Assembly (NCBI GenBank): GCA_037975125.1 | Contig: CM075853.1 | Span: 74,294,609-74,358,608 of the forward strand | Direction of reading: 5' to 3' | DNA length: 64,000 nt | From: Latrodectus hesperus | Taxonomy: Eukaryota; Arthropoda; Arachnida; Araneae; Theridiidae | Part shown: positions 54,248 to 64,000 of the stretch, one piece after another | Layout: each line of letters starts with the position of its first letter | How positions within the stretch are numbered: the stretch's first letter is position 1 | Made by a program: the position numbers and the translations under genes | Notes under the pieces: model-generated | What the model was told of the DNA's origin: nothing | Seen by the model: only the letters and a program-made list of their open reading frames with translations | Databases searched by the model: none

Positions 54248-55102
54248 TTAGTTTCCCAACTGATGAAAAGAACATAAAGCTTGGCACTTTCGCGCTTGAT
54301 TACCGAAATTGACATGGTAAAAACAAATTTCATTCGTACGTTCCTTGTAGTGACTGAAGTTAGTGTGAGAGCGGGAACTATCGCGAGATCTGCTGCGTTG
54401 AAATGATCGGCGGAAATTACGCCTAGGGCTACGGGAACTGCGTTTCAGGGCGGTTCTTAATTCGCTAACCCGTTGAACTAACTGCGCTACTTGGAGTTCC
54501 CAGCGAGCCGTGACAGCATCATGAGAGTTAGGGGTGACAGAATTTACATACGAAGGGATAACTAGATCGCTTACTTTGTCAGCAACTGCGGCTATTTTAT
54601 TCAAATTATCCTCGCTGAAAGCAGCCAAAATAGTCTGCGTGTTATATGGCAGCCTCGTGAACCATAACAAGCGTAAAAGCGCTTCCCCCACGGTATCCCC
54701 AGCTAATGAACGCATGCGATTTAGTAATTGGGAGGGTCTTTGGTCACCGAGTTCTACTCCCTGCAATAAGGTTCGAATTCTAGATGTTTCACTTTTGGAA
54801 TGAACAGAAATTAGACGTTTTTTTAAGGCATCGTATTTCTCGGTAGTAGGTGGTCTCTCTAAAATGTCGTGTACCGAATTTAGTACATCGGGATCTAAGC
54901 AGGAGACAACATGATTGAATTTTGTTAGATCGGACGTTATATTTGCCAGGAAAAACTGCGATTCCAACCAAATAAACCATAGGGAAGGGTTAGTTTTCCA
55001 GAAAGGTGGTATTTTTACCGAAACGTGTGCAACCTGCGAAGATGTGTCTTCGGAGGGAGGATTTTGAGTAACGGAAAAATCATCAGATAAAGGCATGGTC
55101 AA
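54248..55102 (-). pseudogene. Gypsy gag
   Basis: Open for 284 codons from ATG at 55100-55102 (an alternative ATG lies two codons on) to TAA at 54248-54250. Contains 'VSVKIPPFWKTNPSLWFIWL', the start of the capsid-like domain of arthropod Gypsy gag. An arginine- and serine-rich basic stretch ('RSSRSPRRNFRRSFQRSRSR') follows near the C-terminus, then a cysteine/histidine cluster ('CFYHVNFGNQARKCQALCSF') in the nucleocapsid position. This frame is intact, but it is followed by a stop before protease and the element as a whole is dead. It is scored as a pseudogene because the polyprotein cannot be made. Confidence 0.92.
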
Positions 55103-55621
55103 AATTTAGCAGAAAATAATTACTAAGTATACAAATCAATAATAGAGAAGTGCGTATAGTTTCGCCAACCAAGTTCGAATACCAAGATATATAAATGAGA
55201 AATACAATAAACACAAAAAATATTAGTTATGAAATATAAAAGAAGCAATGAATATTCATATAATGCAATATATTAAATCAAATAATAAAAACCCAGCACG
55301 ATGCGAAAGGATTGATAAAATTGTGAAGTAGTTAACGGAATGTAGCTCATGGGAGAAAAATATGTAATAATAATTTAACTAAAAAAACTTTGCGTTAAAA
55401 TACATACACACTTTTTCCAAGAAACTAACCCCAGTGAACAACCAAAGAGCACATAACGCTACGTTTAAGAAAATAATAGAAAGATCCTACCTGCATCCTA
55501 GAAGTTATTAATGATTACCAATCAGCACTGACATTTACTCATGAGATCTCATGGCGCTGGAGTTACATCCAAATCCAAGTAAGGCTTGAAGAATAGGCGT
55601 GTTCACGTAGTGGTCACCAGA
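55103..55621 (-). other. Gypsy leader region
   Basis: Sequence between the 5' LTR and gag, AT-rich. Directly after the LTR end, the minus strand reads 'tctggtgaccactacgtg', the expected place for the tRNA primer-binding site; I could not assign a specific tRNA. Confidence 0.7.
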
Positions 55622-55812
55622 TATGGGGCGCCGTTTAATTAGTTTTTAATAATGGCAGAGCACACCAAATATTGCGGTTAACTAAATTTTATTTCTAATT
55701 AAAGATATTCTAAAAAAGTTGTAAATACACAAAATCTCAGAGAGAAACGATTTCTAAAACTAGTTCGTTCTAGCTGCTGCTTCCAACTTCTGAGCAGAAA
55801 TGTTTCACAACA
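55622..55812 (-). repeat. Gypsy 5' LTR, 191 bp
   Basis: Starts (minus strand) tgttgtgaaacatttctgct at 55812 and ends 'gcgccccata' at 55622. It matches the 3' LTR but lacks about 95 nt between 'actagttcg' and 'ttctagctgctgc'. Confidence 0.92.
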
Positions 55813-56745
55813 GTTTCTTAGTAGTAACTTATAACTATTTAAATTGACACGAACTCAATATTCAAATTATTAACAATTTACTAAAAAGTCACATTTGTAG
55901 CTACTTAAATTACAAAATCTATTTAATATTTATGACACAAAAATAAATTTATAAAAAAAAATTTATCCACAAATGTAATCATGAATCATACATTTTCTTT
56001 TATTAAAGTTAAAATATTTAAAATAATTTTCTTTTACATTTTAAGATTAATTAACAATTTTTTAGTACTATATGTATGATACAGACTTTAAATAAAACTA
56101 TTTTTATTTCTTTTGCAAGGATCTGATACATTAATTTACACAATTACATTGTATGTACAGTTGAATTATTCATTGAGTTTTTTTTTAAACAATTTTTTAC
56201 AACATTAAAAATGATTTCAAAACTGTAAGGTAGAATCAAAATCTCTTGTTCATCATTTCTAAATAATAAGTCAGAAAATGTGGTTGAGTTAAAAACTTAT
56301 TGATAAGCTGTGTCATTGAAAATATTTCCATTTTCAGACTTTAGTACTAGAAATGGAAATAATTTTATGATATTATGAAAAGAATTTATGAAAGTCAAAC
56401 AAATGAATTCTGAAAAAAATTTAAAAATACACTTTCAAATAATAAACATTACGAGTAACAATTGCAATGAAAACAACTTGAAACCTCTCCAATCTTTATA
56501 AATGGCTGTCATATTTTCCCAAATGTTTTGAGTAATTTCTGTTGCCATAAATAAAAGTAGAAATCATTAGCATGTATCTTTTTAAATATATTAAGTGGTT
56601 TCAATAGTTAAAAACTTTTATATATTTAAGAAAATTCAAAAATTTCCACAATTTTGAAAATTTTGGAATTTTTAAAATTTTTATGGGAAAAAACACGGTT
56701 TATTTCCGGGAATAAACTGGGTTTTTTCCCATACTTGCAACACCA
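55813..56745 (-). mobile_element. Right arm of hAT-A1
   Basis: Reverse complement aligns to hAT-A2: the terminus, the 'tttatggcaacagaaatt' block, the empty hAT-B target 'atgacagccatttataaa', then the blocks matching 49690-50150 of hAT-A2 ('gtatcagatccttgcaaaag' and neighbours). It is interrupted at 55812 by the Gypsy. Confidence 0.9.
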
Positions 56746-56768
56746 GTTACCACTACAACACCAGACTT
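56746..56768 (-). repeat. tRNA-derived SINE, head fragment
   Basis: Reverse complement 'gtctggtgttgtagtggtaac' matches the start and A box of the SINE at 16850. Together with 40165-40407 it is one copy split by hAT-A1. The 8-bp gttaccac is shared by both halves. Confidence 0.75.
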
Positions 56769-58091
56769 CATTCTTAAGCTATTCATTATTAAATACATTT
56801 TCCTATCGAATATAGCAACTCTAAAGACTGAGTTTTTATCAAATTCATTTTCAGTGGAAATATATTTTTCTCATTTGATTTTGTACTTTGAATCACTAAT
56901 TAGTATTAAAATGAATTAGATTTGACAAAACATGAATAGTTTTTTTGTTATGAAATTTCGTATAGCAAATTAAAAAATTTTCTGGTTTCATGTACGATGT
57001 AACATTTTTATTTAATGTTTTAAAAGCACGAACAACAAAACTTGATCAAAAATAGCGAGGCATATGGGAATACACAAATTCGCTTGCAAGCGAAAACTAA
57101 ACTACGATTGCAAACAAAAGAACGAAAGTTTTTACTTCTTTTCTAATAACCTTGCAAATTGAATATCTATAGAAATCTATGAATATAAAAATTTCGATAT
57201 TTCCCTTATAACATCAGTTGAACTTAATATCCACTGACCATAGATCTTTAATTTTAAAATTCTATTGAATGGAAAAAAATCATTCTGAATTTATTTGAAC
57301 TTTAAATAGTATTTATTTATACATTAAATATACAACCAAAATCAGCATCTATTATTAGTAATTTCAAAGTAATAGCATGGGATACTTATAAATGTTTCGT
57401 TTATAGTGTTCAACTGTTTTTTTTTAAATATTTGATACATCAAATAATATTCAATGAATGGTACTTAATAGTTCTGTGTTACTTGGGAAATATATCTTTA
57501 CAGTGTGGACAAATCAACATTATTTATGATGCATATTAATAATAAACGTAAATTTCGGAAATAAAACATAAAAACATATAATGATACATAGCAACTTAAA
57601 TAAAACATAGCATATATTTTATATTATCGAAAGAACAATAACTTGATGTAATTTAAATTTTATTCCGTTCTTTTGGACGAAAATCTGACAAATAAACAGA
57701 ATAAGGGTTTTTATTTAAATAGATGAATACTTCTTATTATCTCATGGTGAAAAACTAGATAATCATTCCATTTAATTATTATACTAACACATCAAAATAT
57801 AAACAACTTTTAAATATGTGCCAGATTTCATTATATATGTGTACAAGGTGGAAAGAAAAGTGGTAAAAATTATTTTTAATACATTTTACGACTTAATAAA
57901 AGTTGTAACATGTTCAAAATCTATTTTAATGGAATTCAAACGAATAGGAAACTTTCGATTAAACTGGTTCTGCAGTTTTATACATCAGATAATTGTCCTG
58001 TTAATTATTAATTTCACCATATTCTTAAATGAGAAAATCATTCAATTTATCTTATTATCAAAGCTTGGTAAGAATGTCCCTAAGTTTTCTT
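56769..58091. other. AT-rich sequence upstream of liprin-alpha
   Basis: AT-rich, no repeat or gene recognised. The open frame at 57818-58093 shows no known domain. Confidence 0.55.
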
Positions 58092-58646
58092 AAATTTGAG
58101 GTCTGTCCTCAAATTTTTGCGTTTCGTACAGTTTGTAAATGGTTGAATCATGGGAAACTTTCCTGGTTTGGCAGCTCTCCGCGAAAAATGGTGGCTGTCT
58201 TAGAAAAGGTTTGGGCGAGTTTCGAGTGTGCGGTGTTTTTTATTTTGATATTTGTGAATTACCACCTAAACTCATGCTTGAATTAGAAAAACTTTGTGTT
58301 AGATTTAGCAGTAAGTATGCTTTGTACCTACAAAGCATCTGCATGCTAATTATAGATAATAGTGCAGCTATTTTTTCCATATATTGTGATGGGAAACAAC
58401 ATGTGAAATTTACTTATGAAACCGTATTCTTCCCATTTCTTTATAAGCTATGCAAGAAAATAGCAGCTTATTTTGATTTCACAATACTGCAATAATCCAG
58501 GATTATTTTATACACCCCAGAGCTATTTTTTAATGTCATTTTTTATTAAAAGTTATTTCAAGTGGTCCGCCTACTGCTAATACTCAGTGATTACTGTCTG
58601 CAGTTTAATTTTTAGAATTTAAACCTAGTTTATTGTGCTTGTGAAA
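58092..58646 (+). promoter_or_regulatory. Candidate promoter / 5' UTR of liprin-alpha
   Basis: Base composition becomes less AT-rich at about 58100-58280, with several CpG (for example 'ctctccgcgaaaaatggtgg'). 'aaaaatggtggctg' near 58183 resembles, with a mismatch, the YY1-type AANATGGCGGC element. A hairpin with perfect 10-bp arms (58092-58101 and 58107-58116) lies at its start. An ATG-initiated frame of 118 codons (58139-58495) has no domain I know; if this is transcribed leader it would be an upstream ORF. No TATA box or initiator can be fixed. An acceptor-like 'actgtctgcag' ends near 58601, so the coding exon may instead be preceded by a separate leader exon. Confidence 0.45.
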
Positions 58647-58895
58647 ATGTGGAATATGATGTGTGACGTGATGCCTACCATTTCGGAGGACAGCATCACT
58701 CAAAGGAGTGGACAATTCCAGACTGAAGAAAACAATTTTGAACAATTGATGGTCAATATGCTTGATGAGCGCGATAAATTGATGGAAAACTTGCGCGAAA
58801 CTCAAGAAAACATGCAAGAAGTTCAGTCAAAGTTGGCTGAAGTTGAAAGAGAAAGAGATTCTCTCCAGAGGCAAATGCAGGCTAATTTACCTCAG
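58647..58895 (+). CDS. Liprin-alpha: Liprin-alpha, first coding exon
   Basis: Encodes 83 residues starting MWNMMCDVMPTISED and including 'FEQLMVNMLDERDKLMENLR' and 'VERERDSLQRQMQANLPQ'. This is the highly conserved N-terminus of liprin-alpha (PPFIA / SYD-2), a scaffold of presynaptic active zones that binds LAR-type receptor phosphatases through C-terminal SAM domains and, through its N-terminal coiled coils, RIM, ELKS and other liprins. The heptad-rich E/R/L region after residue 30 is the start of the first coiled coil. The start is ATG 58647, matching the MWNMMC start typical of insects; ATG 58656 or 58659 would correspond to the MMC start of mammals. The exon ends at CAG 58893-58895 with donor 'gtattt' (58896), phase 0, exactly where the family continues 'EFATLTKEL'. 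No later exon was found in the window. Confidence 0.95.
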
Positions 58896-60456
58896 GTATT
58901 TCTTTCCTTATTCTATTCTATTTCTTCTAGCCAATGTTACTTTTCAAATACAATAATATGAGCATGTTTTTCTTTATGTGTGTAAATTGTTAAAGCTCAG
59001 TATTTTACAAAATGCAAGTATGAATATAATGTAAATGTAATATTTGGTCTCTAATACTTAAAAATAATTGTGAATAAGAATATAGTATGTGGTATAGAAA
59101 TTTTGTAAAAGTATTGGTATCGTGCTCTATCACAATAGCTTTAAAATTACTTGATCAAACTTTTTTGATTTAAGTTCTTAATCTCATACGAACAGTAAAA
59201 TGTTTTATCTGTGTTTTTCATTAACATTTAATGAATATTATGTATTAATCCTCCTGATTATGCTTAAAGTAAGCTGCCTAAAAAAGTAAGAATAATATTA
59301 CTACAAAGCTGTTATTTGATTTGTTCTCATACATATATTTCATAGATGGGAATATTAATAATGAATATCCATTATCTGGAACTAACCGATTATATTTGTA
59401 TATGCTATTACACAAAAATTTTTGCAAAAGGCCATTAGTATAAAATTTTAATGAAATTGGTGGCAAATTTCCAATTTTCTAATAATTAGTAAGATATATG
59501 TGTATTTATCATGCTATAAATTGTTCCTTAAGGTTGAAAGAATATCCAATTATAGAAAAAAATTGATGTAGGATCCTTTTGAGACATTTTGTCGCCAAGT
59601 CATGACAAAACATCTCTCCCATATTAATATTTTGAACAAAGAAGATATCTTAATTTATCAAGATATAAATGCATTGATAATAAAATGAGATAAAAATATA
59701 AGCTAAATAGACTTTAATGTCAATATGCTAATTTAGTGACCTGTAGATGTTCCCATGTCTACACATGTTTTCTATTATGTTTATATGGCCTACAGCATCT
59801 GAATCGACAAAATATTCATATTTTGCGTACAGATGAACTAGTAGAAATAAACATAAATTTTGAACTATAAAAAAATTTATGCTTTTTATGGAAACATTTA
59901 GGCAGACTTCATAGTAAAAAATTTGATAAGTTAAAAATAGCATTGAAAATTTGAAGCTATATCATGAAAATGAAAAAGTACTTTGATTTTAAATAAACAT
60001 TTTTTTAATTTTTAAGAGAGGTGTATTTGAGAAACAAATATATAAAATATTAAGTTACTAAAGAATACCAAAACCAAAAGAGATTTTAAAAATGGAAACA
60101 AGCGAATGTAAAAGTAAATTTTAAATCGTCGTCAAACTTTAATCATGCATAATATTGTTAAATTATCCGAACAATCTAATTTAACTCCTAACAAAATAGT
60201 GTATATAATATCTTTAATAAATATATAAAGAAAAAGTAAAAGGAATCAAAGAAATAAAAAATAATAATTACATGGAAAATATGTTCTGAAAGTATTTTTA
60301 ATCAGAATATCACAAAAAATTTACTTGAATTACTGCTGAAAAAGTCAAGTATTGCTTAAAATAAGAGGCTTAAGATCTCCCTGATTACAAAAACATTATT
60401 ACAAATATTATTGGTAGAAGATATTCACCTAATATCTGGCATCCAATAGCAAAAAA

Positions 60457-60627
60457 GCCGAGCTGGCAGCCGAATGGTTAGCGCTCTTGCCTTAGGTTCA
60501 ACAGTTTGTTGGTTCGATTCCCACCTTGGGCATGGATGTTTGATGTGGTTCGGATTCCACTTTAAACTTAAGTCCAGGTCTAATCAGCCCTTGTGTGCAA
60601 AAAATGACCGTTGAGCAACAAACTTAA
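60457..60627 (+). repeat. tRNA-derived SINE in liprin-alpha intron (copy 1)
   Basis: A-box-like 'tggcagccgaatggttagcg', B box 'ggttcgattccc', then 'ttgggcatggatgttt' and the body block 'taatcagcccttgtgtgca'. Flanked by approximate TSDs, ccaatagcaaaaaa (60443-60456) and ccaattgcaaaaaa (60628-60641), one mismatch. Confidence 0.88.
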
Positions 60628-60874
60628 CCAATTGCAAAAAAATTAAATGAATTGCCAAAAGCAAAATGGTAATTTTAATTTATGAATATGAGGTCTTTTC
60701 CTGTCGTAAGATAATTTGGAAAAATATTATGACTTGGTATCAGTTTGGCAGGATTTCTTGATATTTTTACTAAGTGTTGTACAAGTTTCTTAACAATTTA
60801 AATTGCATGATTTTACAAAAATTTACAATTTAAATACGATGGTTTTGAATGTCATTTTTTTATCACATGATTAA

Positions 60875-61056
60875 GCCGAGCTGGCAGCCGAATGGTTATC
60901 GCTCTTGCCTTCTGTTCAACAGTTCGTTGGTTCGAATCCCACCTTGGGCATGGATGTTTGTAGAGGTTTGAAATCCACTTTAAACCGTAGGTTCCAGTCT
61001 AATTAGCCCTCGTGTGCAAAAAATGTCCGTTGAGCTACAAACAAACCAAACTACTT
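60875..61056 (+). repeat. tRNA-derived SINE in liprin-alpha intron (copy 2)
   Basis: Same family and orientation as the copy at 60457, with B box 'ggttcgaatccc' and the same body. A perfect 9-bp TSD, catgattaa, flanks it (60866-60874 and 61057-61065). The separate TSDs show two independent insertions and not a tandem duplication. Confidence 0.9.
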
Positions 61057-64000
61057 CATGATTAAATGCTAAAATGTTAGTTTTACATGTTTCATGAAAA
61101 TATATTAGAAAACAGAATATGAAATCACTATATATAGCAATGTTTTTGTTCATGCTTTATCCATAATATAGATACAATTGTTTTTTAAATATTTCATATT
61201 AATTAATCAAGGTATACTTTAAAGGGTATTTGCATATCATGTCATAAAGCATTTTATTTAAACTGTATATCCTGGACTAGTTAAATCTTGCATGTTAAAA
61301 ATTTTGTAGTGACAAACAAAACTGAGATATCTTTACCAAAAAGTAATTCATCAGATGTTGTAATTTTGATCCTTTCATCCAAATATGTGGGGAAAAACAG
61401 TTCACTTATATCTATATTGAAATTCTAACATAATATTTTTTACATTTATAATCCAATCTTATAATCATAAATTAAAAATTTTCATATCTTAAAAATGAAA
61501 AATATTAGTTTAAATATAATACATTAGCAAACTTAAGTATAGTCACTAAACTAACATTTGATAGCTTATTTTTCTGTGAAAAGAATAATCAATGAGGTAT
61601 GTAAATACACCCTTTAAAAATACATCTGGTATAGTATGGTCTTATGGATGTCATTAATTTAGCAATAAGCATAAATCAACATTGCTTTTTACAATTACTG
61701 AATTCTTGCCTTAAAATCTTCTTATGTTGCACTATTGGGCAGAAGTTGACAACCTGAAAAAATAAAGCTGAATCAATAGCATAACACTTGTATTTATAAT
61801 AATTTGGGTTTCTTAATTAATTGAACAATGGCTTACAGATCTGAAAGACTTCTGTGTAATATAACCAGTTAGATGTGAACAATCAAGCAATAAATATGAT
61901 AATGCAATATTGTTTTTAAAAGTTTCGACTTTTAATTAATCAAGTTGTGACACATGATAATTACAATAGCAATTTTTTTATTTTAGCAAACCTATTTCTA
62001 TTTTTGCTACAGATAAGCATAAATTAATTCAATTAATAAAACAGTTAATTTAAATTTACTAATATATAGAAAATATAAGTACTCTTTAATTATATTCATT
62101 ATTAATTCAAATTTCATAAACTGTTCAATAAGTTTCATACTTTCCTCGTACTACAAATGTTCCAAAAAATTTCATATTTCATTTTTTTTTTCCTCTGATA
62201 TACCTCTCACTCATTACATGATATGAATTTTATGGCAGTGTTGTAATGTAAATTTCTAAACAATAAAAATTCAAATTTTATTAAATAGTTTTTAATTTTA
62301 CCAACAAATTCTGGATAACTTTCCAAATGATAAAAATAACATTTCTTAAGATATAGGGGTTATCAAATTAATGATATTCTGCACACACACTTGAATTTGT
62401 CACAAAATCTGAGATAACTAATACATATATTAAAATTTATACAAACAACTATATTTTGTTGTAACAGTCTACAATTTGCCACCTATACTTGGTGGTAGGA
62501 TTCAGTCAATTAGTTTAATAATCTTACAAGGATTATTGTGCATTCTTTTTCTCTTAGTCATTAAGAAAATACTTAAAACTCTAAACACATGGAAAATTTT
62601 CATTTCATCAATAATTTTCATGCATTTTCATTTTAGAAAAATTTTTGAAAATTATTGAATGGATTAAATAAAGCTTGTCCAAGTAATAAATAATTTTATA
62701 TAAACTTTAAGCATGATAATTTTTGGGTTTTTAATTATTGATCATATTGATATATATATATAGTGAATAATATACAATAATAAAAAGTAAATTTGATTTT
62801 CATTTCTGTATAGTATTGCAAAGACTCCCAATGAACTTTAAATCTATTTTTTAATCTTTGCCAAATTTTTTGTTGATTTTTTTATTAAACTAATATTTTG
62901 TTATATGGGATTTATATTGTTGAATTTTCATATGTAAATGTTTTACAACTTGCAAAGTTCAAAGTTACTATATTTATTACATCTTAGAAATACATAACCA
63001 TGTTACAGTATTATGACTACAGCATTTAGAATTGCTTTTTTTTTATAGAAATTAAAAGTCATCAGATAAAGAAATCCTCTATCTGAAATAAGCACTTATT
63101 TAGTGAATGATTAACCTCATGTGGCTGCTTCATCTTTAAGAATCATTCAAATGTTATTCACATAGTACTACTGCATGAAGTACTTAAAATTACTGATTGT
63201 CACATATTGTGATGGTTCACTTTTTCAATGATACAGATGTTGTGTGTGTTGTAATATATTAAGAGCTTTTGTAGCTGGGATCATTTTAGCATGTTATAAG
63301 AAAAATTAATATTTAATAAAAGGAAATTGCCTTCTGAAGAAAAGAATGTCTAATATCATATAAATAATTTTCTGGTTGAAAAAGGTTAAAACCAAATTTT
63401 GCTGAATTGTTATAAAATGTAATATTAACTTGCTTCCTTTATCTCACGAAATATATAATTTTACAAAAACTGCTATAAATTAGTGTTGATAATTAGGATT
63501 GTTGTCAACTATATACTTTTCTTGCCCACCTTCATTGGAAAACATTTCTTCAAAGATCAATCCTCAATTTAATTCCTAATAAAAAATGTGATTAGTTAGC
63601 AATCATAAAATATATGTTGCATTTATGTATAGAGCCTTAAGAAATATGATAGTAATTTATTTAATGTATTAAAAAATTCAACATATATGTGATGAAAGAC
63701 CTTCAGGGTCTTAATTTAAAAGGAGCTAATTAATTGCTTTCATTTTAAAAATTTTTAATCCACTTTTAGGTTAATTTGATTCTGTCTATGAGCACTACTG
63801 AATAATCAATTTGAGTTAGTTAATATTAAATTATAAATGTATTATTTTAAAAATGTGTAAGTGTTTGTGAATATTGGAAGTGCAATTAATTTGTATCAAT
63901 ACCATTTCACTCTTGGAAGTTCTATAAAAAATGTTAAATAAAAATTTCAAAAAATGTTAAAAATTATTTTTTTAATTTTTTTCCTAATGTGTATGTGTGA

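Larger units (their letters stand above)
58896..64000 (+). other. Liprin-alpha first intron (partial)
   Basis: Begins with the donor gtattt and runs off the window. AT-rich. I looked for the next conserved coding block (starting EFATLTKEL) in the open frames of both strands and did not find it, so the acceptor lies beyond 64000 or in a very short exon I missed. Contains two SINEs in the same orientation as the gene. Confidence 0.8.

Noticed and set aside
58896..64000. Further liprin-alpha exons
   Set aside because: No frame resembles the conserved second coding block (EFATLTKEL...), and no frame long enough with splice sites was seen; the remaining exons are likely beyond the window.

Overview
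The window is 64 kb of very AT-rich animal nuclear DNA with a low density of host genes. It is probably from an arthropod, and the repeat content (Tc1 families, tRNA-derived SINEs and a Gypsy element of kinds I associate with spiders) makes an arachnid my best guess. That taxonomic guess is an inference. Only one host gene is convincing: the first coding exon of liprin-alpha at 58647-58895 on the + strand, beginning MWNMMCDVMPTISED and ending at a clean splice donor. The last 5.1 kb is its first intron. No rRNA genes, true tRNA genes or CRISPR arrays were seen.

Almost everything else that can be named is mobile DNA. From left to right: a decayed SINE (1495-1669); about 9 kb of featureless AT-rich sequence; a decayed Tc1 transposase (10440-11457); an (AT)n tract; several tRNA-derived SINEs (13.2-17.1 kb); a decayed LINE RNase H (18.8-19.7 kb); a Tc1 element with recognisable TIRs (20132-21836); a compact LINE-derived element (25731-26552); a long-TIR MITE (27271-27494); a LINE 3' end with a perfect 13-bp TSD (28649-29092); a nearly complete but dead Tc1 element (30958-32361) inserted in an inverted-repeat array; a minisatellite (34162-34361); a second decayed LINE end (36.2-37.0 kb); and a TA-flanked MITE (39525-39895).

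The centrepiece is a Russian-doll stack of transposons at 40.2-56.8 kb that can be resolved from target-site duplications (TSDs). A tRNA-derived SINE (minus strand) is split in its A-box region by a hAT-like element, hAT-A1 (40408-56745, TSD gttaccac). hAT-A1 is split by a minus-strand Gypsy LTR retrotransposon (40482-55812, candidate TSD gttt). The Gypsy is interrupted three times: by a 5'-truncated LINE in its integrase (41391-42171, 13-bp TSD), by a second hAT copy of the same family in opposite orientation, hAT-A2, also in integrase (42562-51277, TSD tgtaaggg), and by the compact LINE-derived element in its protease (53235-54030, 13-bp TSD). hAT-A2 is itself split by a different hAT-like element, hAT-B (42827-46529, TSD atgacagc). 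Removing the insertions leaves a Gypsy of about 5.0 kb with gag, protease, RT, RNase H and integrase in order, all broken by stops and frameshifts.

I found no system of cooperating genes beyond these elements. The most informative material is the relative chronology recorded by the nested insertions, two copies of a LINE-derived non-autonomous element with the same internal junction, and the large hAT-like elements in which I see no transposase.
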